The notes under the pieces were generated by a model. That model made no database searches, was not told where the DNA came from, and was given only the letters and a program-made list of their open reading frames with translations. From the NCBI RefSeq assembly GCF_032854445.1, contig NC_088304.1:21615850-21679849 (forward strand): DNA of 64,000 bases, read 5' to 3'. The DNA is from Liolophura sinensis (Eukaryota > Mollusca > Polyplacophora > Chitonida > Chitonidae). Positions 31,221 through 44,889 of the stretch are shown here, piece by piece. Each line of letters begins with the position of its first letter. Positions within the stretch are counted from its first letter, which is position 1. A program made the translations under genes and the position numbers.

Positions 31221-32968
31221 AGCTATTTAAAGCGTAATGCAAGCTTGAGAGCCAGCAAACAATTTATATGAGGTTTGAGTGACACTTTGCATGATGTTTA
31301 ACTCCTCGCCACGTCGTCACTGCGTTAGTCCTGACAGAACTTTTTAAAGGGTCAGTTGCAAACTTACTGATGACAAAAGGTGATCAGCGGAAACAATGGT
31401 TAGCCGCCATTTTCCTTTAATCTCCCAGCGCCATGCCGTCTCTTACGCACCCGGACTCAATTCAACTTATTATTAAAATAAATTGGCCTGTTTGTACAAC
31501 ATTTCTATTCAAAAATTACTGAATGAAAAACCAATGATTTCAAGAAAATCTTACAATTTTTAATTTGCTGCGGTCAAACCAAAACTGTGCCTTCAAATGA
31601 TAATCGGTGTGTCAGCTGTATGGATGCAACAGCTACAGATAACAGATAGAAACAACGGTGCAATCTAATTGCTACGAAAAATGTCTTTATAGGCAGGCAA
31701 ATACCTTGAGAAATAAGACAAAACTTCTTTGCAGAACTTTTAAATTGGCACCTTGGTTAAGGCCTATAAAGCTATCTCAACGCTGCATATTTCATAAGTA
31801 GTCTCACAGAACCAAACATTTAAAATTTCACCCACATTTACATCTGGTATATTTTCTTGCAAAAGTCTGTGTACTTGTCACATCAATACACGAATGGAGG
31901 TGCTTGTTGAAAAACACAGCTATTTAAAGCGTAATGCAAGCTTGAGAGCCAGCAAACAATTTATATGAGGTTTGAGTGACACTTTGCATGATGTTTAACT
32001 CCTCGCCACGTCGTCACTGCGTTAGTCCTGACAGAACTTTTTAAAGGGTCAGTTGCAAACTTACTGATGACAAAAGGTGATCAGCGGAAACAATGGTTAG
32101 CCGCCATTTTCCTTTAATCCCCCAGCGCCATGCCGTCTCTCACGCACCCGCACACAATTCAACTTATTATTAAAATAAATTGGCCTCTTTGTACTTAGTT
32201 TCTATACAAAAAATACTGAATGAAAAACCAATGATTTCACGAAAATCTTATAATTTTCAATTTGCTGAGGTCAAACCAAAACTGTGCCTTCAAATGATAA
32301 TCAGTGTGTCAGCTGTATGGATGCAACAGCTACAGATAGCAGATAGAAACAACGGTGCAATCTAATTGGCACGAAAAATGTCTTTATAGGCAGGGAAATT
32401 GCTTGAGAAATAAAACAAAACATTTTTGCAGAAATTTTGAATTGGCACCTTGATTAAGGCCTATAAAGCTATCTCAACGCTGCATATTTCATAAGTTGTC
32501 TCACAGAACCAAACATTGAAAATTTCACCCACATTTACATCTGTTATATTTTCTTGCAAAAGTCTGTGTACTTGTCACATCAATACACGCAATGGATACT
32601 TCTAAACACGTAGGGTTATGATATAGAGCCGTCTTTTAATTTGTGTACTTTAGCTTTGCACATTTTTAATAGGCCACAGTTTTTTGTAAACCACAACTCT
32701 GCTGAGTTTAAAATGCACTAAAGGAGATAAGTTCTTATAGCGGCTTTGCATGCAGTTCGATTATTTTGCTGTAATAAAGTATTTATCTTTTCTGTTTTGT
32801 TTCTTTGATTTTTATTGCCGTGTGCGACTTTATTGTTGTGCTTTGATAAATGCATGTTGGTGTGTTTTCTGTCTATGCTTTCAGATTACAAAGTTCCTTT
32901 TCGGGAAGACTTGTGTGGCTCTGAAAAGAGCCGTTTTGGTGGAATGTAGTCGAGGTGCCAGATGGATT

Positions 32969-33292
32969 TTACATGTTGTCCTCTTCACTGTTGCTGTCGG
33001 AGTCTATTTCGTACTGAGCATCTTGTGCAATTAGTTTGCATCGAAGTGCAGTGATGACATCAGCTTTATTGCAGGCGTATTCGTAGTAAGCATTTCTGAG
33101 TCCTTCTCCGGCGGCTATCTTCAGACGAAGGCTGTAGCGGAATGATTTGTTTCCTTCTTTGTTGGCACGGTCGTATCGGATTTGGAGATCGTCGAGGTGC
33201 TTGTTGAAAAACACAATTTGCTCGCATGCCTTTTGAAAAGTCAGCTCTGCTTTCCGCAAATCTGCAAACAACTGGAAGTGTTTGGAATCCAT
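32969..33292 (-). CDS. Array gene, unit 4
   Basis: Intact 107-residue copy. It differs from the consensus by A for G in CKLIAQDAQ. Unit 7 carries the same variant, as expected from the block duplication. Confidence 0.75.
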   Translation of the reverse strand: MDSKHFQLFADLRKAELTFQKACEQIVFFNKHLDDLQIRYDRANKEGNKSFRYSLRLKIAAGEGLRNAYYEYACNKADVITALRCKLIAQDAQYEIDSDSNSEEDNM

Positions 33293-34386
33293 GGCAAGAA
33301 GTGTAAGACGGCAATTTTATCGAGTTTTCCTGCTTGACATAAGAAAGCGTAATGCAAGCTTGAGAGCCAGCAAACAATTTATATGAGGTTTGAGTGACAC
33401 TTTGCAAGATGTTTAACTCCTCGCCACGTCGTCACTGAGTTAGTCCTGACAGACATTCTTAAAGAATCAGTTGCAAACTTACTGATGACAAAGGGTGATC
33501 AGCGGAAACAATGGTTAGCCGCCATTTTCCTTTAATCCCCCAGCGCCTTGCCGTCACTCACGCACCCGGACACAATTCAACTTATTATTAAAATAAATTG
33601 GTCTCTTTGTACTACATTTCTATACAAAAAATACTGAAAGAAAAACCAATGATTTCACGAAAATCTTATAATTTTCAATTTGCTGAGGTCAAACCAAAAC
33701 TGTGCCTTTAAATAATAATCAGTGTGTCAGCTGTATGGAAGCAACAGCTACAGATAGCAGATAGAAACAACGGTGCAATCTAATTGGCACGAAAAATGTC
33801 TTTATAGGCAGGCAAATGCCTTGAGAAATAAGACAAAACTTCTTTGCAGAACTTTTAAATTGGCACCTTGGTTAAGGCCTATAAAGCTATCTCAACGCTG
33901 CATATTTCATAAGTAGTCTCACAGAACCAAACGTTAAAAATTTCACCCACAATTACATCTGTTATATTTTCTTGCAAAAGTCTGTGTACTTGTCACATCA
34001 ATACACGCAATGGATACTTCTAAACACGTAGGGTTATGATATAGAGCCGTCTTTTAATTTCTGTACTTTAGCTTTGCACATTTTTAATAGGCCACAGTTT
34101 TTTGTAAACCACAACTCTGCTGAGTTTAAAATGCACTAAAGGAGATAAGTTCTTATAGCGGCTTTGCATGGAGTTCGATTATTTTGCTGTAATAAAGTAT
34201 TTATCTTTTCTGTTTTGTTTCTTTGATTTTTATTGCCGTGTGCGACTTTATTGTTGTGCTTTGATAAATGCATGTTGGTGTGTTGTCTGTCTATGCTTTC
34301 AGATTACAAAGGTCCTTTTCGGGAAGACTTGTGTGGCTCTGAAAAGAGCCGTTTTGGTGGAATGTAGTCGAGGTGCCAGATGGATT

Positions 34387-34710
34387 TTACATGTTGTCCT
34401 CTTCACTGTTGCTGTCGGAGTCTATTTCGTACTGAGCATCTTGTCCAATTAGTTTGCATCGAAGTGCAGTGATGACATCAGCTTTATTGCAGGCGTATTC
34501 GTAGTAAGCATTTCTGAGTCCTTCTCCGGCGGCTATCTTCAGACGAAGGCTGTAGCGGAATGATTTGTTTCCTTCTTTGTTGGCACGGTCGTATCGGAAT
34601 TGCAGATCGTCGAGGTGCTTGTTGAAAAACACAATTTGCTCGCATGCCTTTTGAAAGGTCAGCTCTGCTTTCCGCAAATCTGCAAACAACTGGAAGTGTT
34701 TGGAATCCAT
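34387..34710 (-). CDS. Array gene, unit 5
   Basis: Intact 107-residue copy with F for I in DDLQFRYDR. Unit 8 has the same variant. Confidence 0.75.
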   Translation of the reverse strand: MDSKHFQLFADLRKAELTFQKACEQIVFFNKHLDDLQFRYDRANKEGNKSFRYSLRLKIAAGEGLRNAYYEYACNKADVITALRCKLIGQDAQYEIDSDSNSEEDNM

Positions 34711-35804
34711 GGCAAGAAGTGTAAGACGGCAATTTTATCGAGTTTTCCTGCTTGACATAAGAAAGCTTAATGCAAGCTTGAGAGCCAGCAAACAATTTAT
34801 ATGAGGTTTGAGTGACACTTTGCAAGATGTTTAACTCCTCGCCACGTCGTCACTGAGTTAGTCCTGACAGACATTCTTAAAGAATCAGTTGCAAACTTAC
34901 TGATGACAAAAGGTGATCAGCGGAAACAATGGTTAGCCGCCATTTTCCTTTAATCCCCCAGCGCCTTGCCGTCACTCACGCACCCGGACACAATTCAACT
35001 TATTATTAAAATAAATTGGTCTCTTTGTACTACATTTCTATACAAAAAATACTGAAAGAAAAACCAATGATTTCACGAAAATCTTATAATTTTCAATTTG
35101 CTGAGGTCAAACCAAAACTGTGCCTTCAAATAATAATCAGTGTGTCAGCTGTATGGATGCAACAGCTACAGATAGCAGATAGAAACAACGGTGCAATCTA
35201 ATTGGCACGAAAAATGTCTTTATAAGCAGGCAAATAGCTTGAGAAATTAAACAAAACTTTTTTGCAGAAATTTTGAATTGGCACCTTGGTTAAGGCCTAT
35301 AAAGCTATCTCAACGCTGCATATTTCATAAGTAGTCTCACAGAACCAAACGTTAAAAATTTCACCCACATTTACATCTGTTATAGTTTCTTGCAAAAGTC
35401 TGTGTACTTGTCACATCAATACACGCAATGGATACTTCTAAACACGTAGGGTTATGATATAGAGCCGTCTTTTAATTTGTGTACTTTAGCTTTGCACATT
35501 TTTAATAGGCCACAGTTTTTTGTAAACCACAACTCTGCTGAGTTTAAAATGCACAAAAGGAGATAAGTTCTTATAGCGGCTTTGCATGCAGTTCGATTAT
35601 TTTGCTGTAATAAAGTATTTATCTTTTCTGTTTTGTTTCTTTGATTTTTATTGCCGTGTGCGACTTTATTGTTGTGCTTTGATAAATGCATGTTGGTGTG
35701 TTTTCTGTCTATGCTTTCAGATTACAAAGTTCCTTTTCGGGAAGACTTGTGTGGCTCTGAAAAGAGCCGTTTTGGTGGAATGTAGTCGAGGTGCCAGATG
35801 GATT

Positions 35805-36050
35805 TTACATGTTGTCCTCTTCACTGTTGCTGTCGGAGTCTATTTCGTACTGAGCATCTTGTCCAATTAGTTTGCATCGAAGTGCAGTGATGACATCAGC
35901 TTTATTGCAGGCGTATTCGTAGTAAGCATTTCTGAGTCCTTCTCCGGCGGCTTTCCTCAGACGAAGGCTGTAGCGGAATAATTTGTTTGCTTCTTTGTTG
36001 GCACGGTCCTATCGGATTTGGAGATCGTCGAGGTGCTTGTTGAAAAACAC
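35805..36050 (-). pseudogene. Array gene, unit 6: truncated and interrupted
   Basis: Same deletion, same internal TAG and same rejoining point as unit 3, 4.83 kb earlier. One deletion event was therefore copied rather than arising twice. Confidence 0.85.
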
Positions 36051-37799
36051 AGCTATTTAAAGCGTAATGCAAGCTTGAGAGCCAGCAAACAATTTATATG
36101 AGGTTTGAGTGACACTTTGCATGATGTTTAACTCCTCGCCACGTCGTCACTGCGTTAGTCCTGACAGAACTTTTTAAAGGGTCAGTTGCAAACTTACTGA
36201 TGACAAAAGGTGATCAGCGGAAACAATGGTTAGCCGCCATTTTCCTTTAATCTCCCAGCGCCATGCCGTCTCTTACGCACCCGGACTCAATTCAACTTAT
36301 TATTAAAATAAATTGGCCTGTTTGTACAACATTTCTATTCAAAAATTACTGAATGAAAAACCAATGATTTCAAGAAAATCTTACAATTTTTAATTTGCTG
36401 CGGTCAAACCAAAACTGTGCCTTCAAATGATAATCGGTGTGTCAGCTGTATGGATGCAACAGCTACAGATAACAGATAGAAACAACGGTGCAATCTAATT
36501 GCTACGAAAAATGTCTTTATAGGCAGGCAAATACCTTGAGAAATAAGACAAAACTTCTTTGCAGAACTTTTAAATTGGCACCTTGGTTAAGGCCTATAAA
36601 GCTATCTCAACGCTGCATATTTCATAAGTAGTCTCACAGAACCAAACATTTAAAATTTCACCCACATTTACATCTGGTATATTTTCTTGCAAAAGTCTGT
36701 GTACTTGTCACATCAATACACGAATGGAGGTGCTTGTTGAAAAACACAGCTATTTAAAGCGTAATGCAAGCTTGAGAGCCAGCAAACAATTTATATGAGG
36801 TTTGAGTGACACTTTGCATGATGTTTAACTCCTCGCCACGTCGTCACTGCGTTAGTCCTGACAGAACTTTTTAAAGGGTCAGTTGCAAACTTACTGATGA
36901 CAAAAGGTGATCAGCGGAAACAATGGTTAGCCGCCATTTTCCTTTAATCCCCCAGCGCCATGCCGTCTCTCACGCACCCGCACACAATTCAACTTATTAT
37001 TAAAATAAATTGGCCTCTTTGTACTTAGTTTCTATACAAAAAAATACTGAATGAAAAACCAATGATTTCACGAAAATCTTATAATTTTCAATTTGCTGAG
37101 GTCAAACCAAAACTGTGCCTTCAAATGATAATCAGTGTGTCAGCTGTATGGATGCAACAGCTACAGATAGCAGATAGAAACAACGGTGCAATCTAATTGG
37201 CACGAAAAATGTCTTTATAGGCAGGGAAATTGCTTGAGAAATAAAACAAAACATTTTTGCAGAAATTTTGAATTGGCACCTTGATTAAGGCCTATAAAGC
37301 TATCTCAACGCTGCATATTTCATAAGTTGTCTCACAGAACCAAACATTGAAAATTTCACCCACATTTACATCTGTTATATTTTCTTGCAAAAGTCTGTGT
37401 ACTTGTCACATCAATACACGCAATGGATACTTCTAAACACGTAGGGTTATGATATAGAGCCGTCTTTTAATTTGTGTACTTTAGCTTTGCACATTTTTAA
37501 TAGGCCACAGTTTTTTGTAAACCACAACTCTGCTGAGTTTAAAATGCACTAAAGGAGATAAGTTCTTATAGCGGCTTTGCATGCAGTTCGATTATTTTGC
37601 TGTAATAAAGTATTTATCTTTTCTGTTTTGTTTCTTTGATTTTTATTGCCGTGTGCGACTTTATTGTTGTGCTTTGATAAATGCATGTTGGTGTGTTTTC
37701 TGTCTATGCTTTCAGATTACAAAGTTCCTTTTCGGGAAGACTTGTGTGGCTCTGAAAAGAGCCGTTTTGGTGGAATGTAGTCGAGGTGCCAGATGGATT

Positions 37800-38123
37800 T
37801 TACATGTTGTCCTCTTCACTGTTGCTGTCGGAGTCTATTTCGTACTGAGCATCTTGTGCAATTAGTTTGCATCGAAGTGCAGTGATGACATCAGCTTTAT
37901 TGCAGGCGTATTCGTAGTAAGCATTTCTGAGTCCTTCTCCGGCGGCTATCTTCAGACGAAGGCTGTAGCGGAATGATTTGTTTCCTTCTTTGTTGGCACG
38001 GTCGTATCGGATTTGGAGATCGTCGAGGTGCTTGTTGAAAAACACAATTTGCTCGCATGCCTTTTGAAAAGTCAGCTCTGCTTTCCGCAAATCTGCAAAC
38101 AACTGGAAGTGTTTGGAATCCAT
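37800..38123 (-). CDS. Array gene, unit 7
   Basis: Intact 107-residue copy, same protein as unit 4, including CKLIAQDAQ. Confidence 0.75.
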   Translation of the reverse strand: MDSKHFQLFADLRKAELTFQKACEQIVFFNKHLDDLQIRYDRANKEGNKSFRYSLRLKIAAGEGLRNAYYEYACNKADVITALRCKLIAQDAQYEIDSDSNSEEDNM

Positions 38124-39217
38124 GGCAAGAAGTGTAAGACGGCAATTTTATCGAGTTTTCCTGCTTGACATAAGAAAGCGTAATGCAAGCTTGAGAGCCA
38201 GCAAACAATTTATATGAGGTTTGAGTGACACTTTGCAAGATGTTTAACTCCTCGCCACGTCGTCACTGAGTTAGTCCTGACAGACATTCTTAAAGAATCA
38301 GTTGCAAACTTACTGATGACAAAGGGTGATCAGCGGAAACAATGGTTAGCCGCCATTTTCCTTTAATCCCCCAGCGCCTTGCCGTCACTCACGCACCCGG
38401 ACACAATTCAACTTATTATTAAAATAAATTGGTCTCTTTGTACTACATTTCTATACAAAAAATACTGAAAGAAAAACCAATGATTTCACGAAAATCTTAT
38501 AATTTTCAATTTGCTGAGGTCAAACCAAAACTGTGCCTTTAAATAATAATCAGTGTGTCAGCTGTATGGAAGCAACAGCTACAGATAGCAGATAGAAACA
38601 ACGGTGCAATCTAATTGGCACGAAAAATGTCTTTATAGGCAGGCAAATGCCTTGAGAAATAAGACAAAACTTCTTTGCAGAACTTTTAAATTGGCACCTT
38701 GGTTAAGGCCTATAAAGCTATCTCAACGCTGCATATTTCATAAGTAGTCTCACAGAACCAAACGTTAAAAATTTCACCCACAATTACATCTGTTATATTT
38801 TCTTGCAAAAGTCTGTGTACTTGTCACATCAATACACGCAATGGATACTTCTAAACACGTAGGGTTATGATATAGAGCCGTCTTTTAATTTCTGTACTTT
38901 AGCTTTGCACATTTTTAATAGGCCACAGTTTTTTGTAAACCACAACTCTGCTGAGTTTAAAATGCACTAAAGGAGATAAGTTCTTATAGCGGCTTTGCAT
39001 GGAGTTCGATTATTTTGCTGTAATAAAGTATTTATCTTTTCTGTTTTGTTTCTTTGATTTTTATTGCCGTGTGCGACTTTATTGTTGTGCTTTGATAAAT
39101 GCATGTTGGTGTGTTGTCTGTCTATGCTTTCAGATTACAAAGGTCCTTTTCGGGAAGACTTGTGTGGCTCTGAAAAGAGCCGTTTTGGTGGAATGTAGTC
39201 GAGGTGCCAGATGGATT

Positions 39218-39541
39218 TTACATGTTGTCCTCTTCACTGTTGCTGTCGGAGTCTATTTCGTACTGAGCATCTTGTCCAATTAGTTTGCATCGAAGTGCAG
39301 TGATGACATCAGCTTTATTGCAGGCGTATTCGTAGTAAGCATTTCTGAGTCCTTCTCCGGCGGCTATCTTCAGACGAAGGCTGTAGCGGAATGATTTGTT
39401 TCCTTCTTTGTTGGCACGGTCGTATCGGAATTGCAGATCGTCGAGGTGCTTGTTGAAAAACACAATTTGCTCGCATGCCTTTTGAAAGGTCAGCTCTGCT
39501 TTCCGCAAATCTGCAAACAACTGGAAGTGTTTGGAATCCAT
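39218..39541 (-). CDS. Array gene, unit 8
   Basis: Intact 107-residue copy, same protein as unit 5, including DDLQFRYDR. Confidence 0.75.
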   Translation of the reverse strand: MDSKHFQLFADLRKAELTFQKACEQIVFFNKHLDDLQFRYDRANKEGNKSFRYSLRLKIAAGEGLRNAYYEYACNKADVITALRCKLIGQDAQYEIDSDSNSEEDNM

Positions 39542-40635
39542 GGCAAGAAGTGTAAGACGGCAATTTTATCGAGTTTTCCTGCTTGACATAAGAAAGCTTA
39601 ATGCAAGCTTGAGAGCCAGCAAACAATTTATATGAGGTTTGAGTGACACTTTGCAAGATGTTTAACTCCTCGCCACGTCGTCACTGAGTTAGTCCTGACA
39701 GACATTCTTAAAGAATCAGTTGCAAACTTACTGATGACAAAAGGTGATCAGCGGAAACAATGGTTAGCCGCCATTTTCCTTTAATCCCCCAGCGCCTTGC
39801 CGTCACTCACGCACCCGGACACAATTCAACTTATTATTAAAATAAATTGGTCTCTTTGTACTACATTTCTATACAAAAAATACTGAAAGAAAAACCAATG
39901 ATTTCACGAAAATCTTATAATTTTCAATTTGCTGAGGTCAAACCAAAACTGTGCCTTCAAATAATAATCAGTGTGTCAGCTGTATGGATGCAACAGCTAC
40001 AGATAGCAGATAGAAACAACGGTGCAATCTAATTGGCACGAAAAATGTCTTTATAAGCAGGCAAATAGCTTGAGAAATTAAACAAAACTTTTTTGCAGAA
40101 ATTTTGAATTGGCACCTTGGTTAAGGCCTATAAAGCTATCTCAACGCTGCATATTTCATAAGTAGTCTCACAGAACCAAACGTTAAAAATTTCACCCACA
40201 TTTACATCTGTTATAGTTTCTTGCAAAAGTCTGTGTACTTGTCACATCAATACACGCAATGGATACTTCTAAACACGTAGGGTTATGATATAGAGCCGTC
40301 TTTTAATTTGTGTACTTTAGCTTTGCACATTTTTAATAGGCCACAGTTTTTTGTAAACCACAACTCTGCTGAGTTTAAAATGCACAAAAGGAGATAAGTT
40401 CTTATAGCGGCTTTGCATGCAGTTCGATTATTTTGCTGTAATAAAGTATTTATCTTTTCTGTTTTGTTTCTTTGATTTTTATTGCCGTGTGCGACTTTAT
40501 TGTTGTGCTTTGATAAATGCATGTTGGTGTGTTTTCTGTCTATGCTTTCAGATTACAAAGTTCCTTTTCGGGAAGACTTGTATGGCTCTGAAAAGAGCCG
40601 TTTTGGTGGAATGTAGTCGAGGTGCCAGATGGATT

Positions 40636-40959
40636 TTACATGTTGTCCTCTTCACTGTTGCTGTCGGAGTCTATTTCGTACTGAGCATCTTGTCCAATTA
40701 GTTTGCATCGAAGTGCAGTGATGACATCAGCTTTATTGCAGGCGTATTCGTAGTAAGCATTTCTGAGTCCTTCTCCGGCGGCTATCTTCAGACGAAGGCT
40801 GTAGCGGAATGATTTGTTTCCTTCTTTGTTGGCACGGTCGTATCGGATTTGGAGATCGTCGAGGTGCTTGTTGAAAAACACAATTTGCTCGCATGCCTTT
40901 TGAAAGGTCAGCTCTGCTTTCCGCAAATCTGCAAACAACTGGAAGTGTTTGGAATCCAT
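40636..40959 (-). CDS. Array gene, unit 9
   Basis: Intact consensus copy. In this unit one substitution just upstream (TTTATCG to TGTATCG on the plus strand) removes the in-frame stop that precedes the ATG elsewhere, so the frame is open back to 41067. The conserved ATG at 40959 is still the likely start, because all other units begin there. Confidence 0.75.
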   Translation of the reverse strand: MDSKHFQLFADLRKAELTFQKACEQIVFFNKHLDDLQIRYDRANKEGNKSFRYSLRLKIAAGEGLRNAYYEYACNKADVITALRCKLIGQDAQYEIDSDSNSEEDNM

Positions 40960-42053
40960 GGCAAGAAGTGTAAGACGGCAATTGTATCGAGTTTTCCTGC
41001 TTGACATAAGAAAGCGTAATGCAAGCTTGAGAGCCAGCAAACAATTTATATGAGGTTTGAGTGACACTTTGCAAGATGTTTAACTCCTCGCCACGTCGTC
41101 ACTGAGTTAGTCCTGACAGAACTTCTTAAAGGGTCAGTTGCAAACTTACTGATGACAAAAGGTGATCAGCGGAAACAATGGTTAGCCGCCATCTTCCTTT
41201 AATCCCCCAGCGCCATGCCGTCTCTCACGCACCCGCACACAATTCAACTTATTATTAAAATAAATTGGTCTCTTTGTACTACATTTCTATACAAAAAATA
41301 CTGAAAGAAAAACCAATGATTTCACGAAAATCTTACAATTTTCAATTTGCTGAGGTCAAACCAAAACTGTGCCTTCAAATGATAATCAGTGTGTCAGCTG
41401 TATGGATGCAACAGCTACAGATAGCAGATAGAAACAACGGTGCAATCTAATTGGCACGAAAAATGTCTTTATAGGCAGGCAAATGGCTTGAGAAATAAAA
41501 CAAAACTTCTTTGCAGAAATTTTGAATTGGCACCTTGGTTAAGGCCTATAAAGCTATCTCAACGCTGCATATTTCATAAGTAGTCTCACAGAACCAAACG
41601 TTAAAAATTTCACCCACATTTACATCTGTTATATTTTCTTGCAAAAGTCTGTGTACTTGTCACATCAATACACGCAATGGATACTTCTAAACACGTAGGG
41701 TTATGATATAGAGCCGTCTTTTAATTTGTGTACTTTAGCTTTGCACATTTTTAATAGGCCACAGTTTTTTGTAAACCACAACTCTGCTGAGTTTAAAATG
41801 CACTAAAGGAGATAAGTTCTTATAGCGGCTTTGCATGCAGTTCGATTATTTTGCTGTAATAAAGTATTTATCTTTTCTGTTTTGTTTCTTTGATTTTTAT
41901 TGCCGTGTGCGACTTTATTGTTGTGCTTTGATAAATGCATGTTGGTGTGTTTTCTGTCTATGCTTTCAGATTACAAAGTTCCTTTTCGGGAAGACTTGTG
42001 TGGCTCTGAAAAGAGCCGTTTTGGTGGAATGTAGTCGAGGTGCCAGATGGATT

Positions 42054-42377
42054 TTACATGTTGTCCTCTTCACTGTTGCTGTCGGAGTCTATTTCGTACT
42101 GAGCATCTTGTCCAATTAGTTTGCATCGAAGTGCAGTGATGACATCAGCTTTATTGCAGGCGTATTCGTAGTAAGCATTTCTGAGTCCTTCTCCGGCGGC
42201 TATCTTCAGACGAAGGCTGTAGCGGAATGATTTGTTTCCTTCTTTGTTGGCACGGTCGTATCGGATTTGGAGATCGTCGAGGTGCTTGTTGAAAAACACA
42301 ATTTGCTCGCATGCCTTTTGAAAGGTCAGCTCTGCTTTCCGCAAATCTGCAAACAACTGGAAGTGTTTGGAATCCAT
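42054..42377 (-). CDS. Array gene, unit 10
   Basis: Intact consensus copy of the 107-residue protein with the same upstream and downstream signals. Confidence 0.75.
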   Translation of the reverse strand: MDSKHFQLFADLRKAELTFQKACEQIVFFNKHLDDLQIRYDRANKEGNKSFRYSLRLKIAAGEGLRNAYYEYACNKADVITALRCKLIGQDAQYEIDSDSNSEEDNM

Positions 42378-43471
42378 GGCAAGAAGTGTAAGACGGCAGT
42401 TTTATCGAGTTTTCCTGCTTGACATAAGAAAGCGTAATGCAAGCTTGAGAGCCAGCAAACAATTTATATGAGGTTTGAGTGACACTTTGCAAGATGTTTA
42501 ACTCCTCGCCACGTCGTCACTGAGTTAGTCCTGACAGACATTCTTAAAGAATCAGTTGCAAACTTACTGATGACAAAAGGTGATCAGCGGAAACAATGGT
42601 TAGCCGCCATTTTCCTTTAATCCCCCAGCGCCTTGCCGTCACTCACGCACCCGCACACAATTCAATTTATTTTTAAAATAAATTGGTCTCTTTGTACTAC
42701 ATTTCTATACAAAAAATACTGAAAGAAAAACCAATGATTTCAAGAAAATCTTACAATTTTCAATTTGCTGAGGTCAAACCAAAACTGTGAGTTCAAATAA
42801 TAATCAGTGTGTCAGCTGTATGGATGCAACAGCTACAGATAGCAGATAGAAACAACGGTGCAATCTAATTGGCACGAAAAATGTCTTTATAGGCAGGCAG
42901 ATAGCTTGAGAAATAAAACATAACTTCTTTGCAGAAATTTTGAATTGGCACCTTGATTAAGGCCTATAAAGCTATCTCAACGCTGCATATTTCATAAGTA
43001 GTCTCACAGAACCAAACATTGAAAATTTCACCCACATTTACATCTGGTATATTTTCTTGCAAAAGTCTGTGTACTTGTCACATCAATACACGCAATGGAT
43101 ACTTCTAAACACGTAGGGTTATGATATAGAGCCGTCTTTTAATTTGTGTACTTTAGCTTTGCACATTTTTAATAGGCCACAGTTTTTTGTAAACCACAAC
43201 TCTGCTGAGTTTAAAATGCACTAAAGGAGATAAGTTCTTATAGCGGCTTTGCATGCAGTTCGATTATTTTGCTGTAATAAAGTATTTATCTTTTCTGTTT
43301 TGTTTCTTTGATTTTTATTGCCGTGTGCGACTTTATTGTTGTGCTTTGATAAATGCATGTTGGTGTGTTTTCTGTCTATGCTTTCAGATTACAAAGTTCC
43401 TTTTCGGGAAGACTTGTGTGGCTCTGAAAAGAGCCGTTTTGGTGGAATGTAGTCGAGGTGCCAGATGGATT

Positions 43472-43795
43472 TTACATGTTGTCCTCTTCACTGTTGCTGT
43501 CGGAGTCTATTTCGTACTGAGCATCTTGTCCAATTAGTTTGCATCGAAGTGCAGTGATGACATCAGCTTTATTGCAGGCGTATTCGTAGTAAGCATTTCT
43601 GAGTCCTTCTCCGGCGGCTATCTTCAGACGAAGGCTGTAGCGGAATGATTTGTTTCCTTCTTTGTTGGCACGGTCGTATCGGATTTGGAGATCGTCGAGG
43701 TGCTTGTTGAAAAACACAATTTGCTCGCATGCCTTTTGAAAGGTCAGCTCTGCTTTCCGCAAATCTGCAAACAACTGGAAGTGTTTGGAATCCAT
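43472..43795 (-). CDS. Array gene, unit 11
   Basis: Intact consensus copy, identical in protein sequence to unit 10. Confidence 0.75.
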   Translation of the reverse strand: MDSKHFQLFADLRKAELTFQKACEQIVFFNKHLDDLQIRYDRANKEGNKSFRYSLRLKIAAGEGLRNAYYEYACNKADVITALRCKLIGQDAQYEIDSDSNSEEDNM

Positions 43796-44889
43796 GGCAA
43801 GAAGTGTAAGACGGCAGTTTTATCGAGTTTTCCTGCTTGACATAAGAAAGCGTAATGCAAGCTTGAGAGCCAGCAAACAATTTATATGAGGTTTGAGTGA
43901 CACTTTGCAAGATGTTTAACTCCTCGCCACGTCGTCACTGAGTTAGTCCTGACAGAACTTCTTAAAGGGTCAGTTGCAAACTTACTGATGACAAAAGGTG
44001 ATCAGCGGAAACAATGGTTAGCCGCCATCTTCCTTTAATCCCCCAGCGCCATGCCGTCTCTCACGCACCCGCACACAATTCAACTTATTATTAAAATAAA
44101 TTGGCCTCTTTGTACTACATTTCTATACAAAAAATACTGAAAGAAAAACCAATGATTTCACGAAAATCTTACAATTTTCAATTTGCTGAGGTCAAACCAA
44201 AACTGTGCCTTCAAATGATAATCAGTGTGTCAGCTGTATGGATGCAACAGCTACAGATAACAGATAGAAACAACGGTGCAATCTAATTGGCACGAAAAAT
44301 GTCTTTATAGGCAGGCAAATGGCTTGAGAAATAAAACAAAACTTCTTTGCAGAAATTTTGAATTGGCACCTTGATTAAGGCCTATAAAGCTATCTCAACG
44401 CTGCATATTTCATAAGTAGTCTCACAGAACCAAACGTTAAAAATTTCACCCACATTTACATCTGTTATATTTTCTTGCAAAAGTCTGTGTACTTGTCACA
44501 TCAATACACGCAATGGATACTTCTAAACACGTAGGGTTATGATATAGAGCCGTCTTTTAATTTGTGTACTTTAGCTTTGCACATTTTTAATAGGCCACAG
44601 TTTTTTGTAAACCACAACTCTGCTGAGTTTAAAATGCACTAAAGGAGATAAGTTCTTATAGCGGCTTTGCATGCAGTTCGATTATTTTGCTGTAATAAAG
44701 TATTTATCTTTTCTGTTTTGTTTCTTTGATTTTTATTGCCGTGTGCGACTTTATTGTTGTGCTTTGATAAATGCATGTTGGTGTGTTTCCTGTCTATGCT
44801 TTCAGATTACAAAGTTCCTTTTCGGGAAGACTTGTGTGGCTCTGAAAAGAGCCGTTTTGGTGGAATGTAGTCGAGGTGCCAGATGGATT

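Larger units (their letters stand above)
30790..40450. repeat. Higher-order duplication: units 3-5 copied as units 6-8 (4.83-kb period)
   Basis: Rare variants of units 3, 4 and 5 reappear 4830-4831 bases later in units 6, 7 and 8. Examples are the deleted gene in units 3 and 6, the TACTTAGTTTCT variant before units 4 and 7, the ATGGAGTTCGATT start in units 5 and 8, and GCACAAAAGG at about 35552 and 40383. The approximate bounds are 30.79-35.62 and 35.62-40.45 kb. This marks a separate, very recent duplication of about 3.4 units. Confidence 0.9.

Noticed and set aside
40636-41067. 143-residue extended version of the array protein in unit 9
   Set aside because: The extension exists only because one upstream stop is lost in this unit; all other units begin at the inner ATG.
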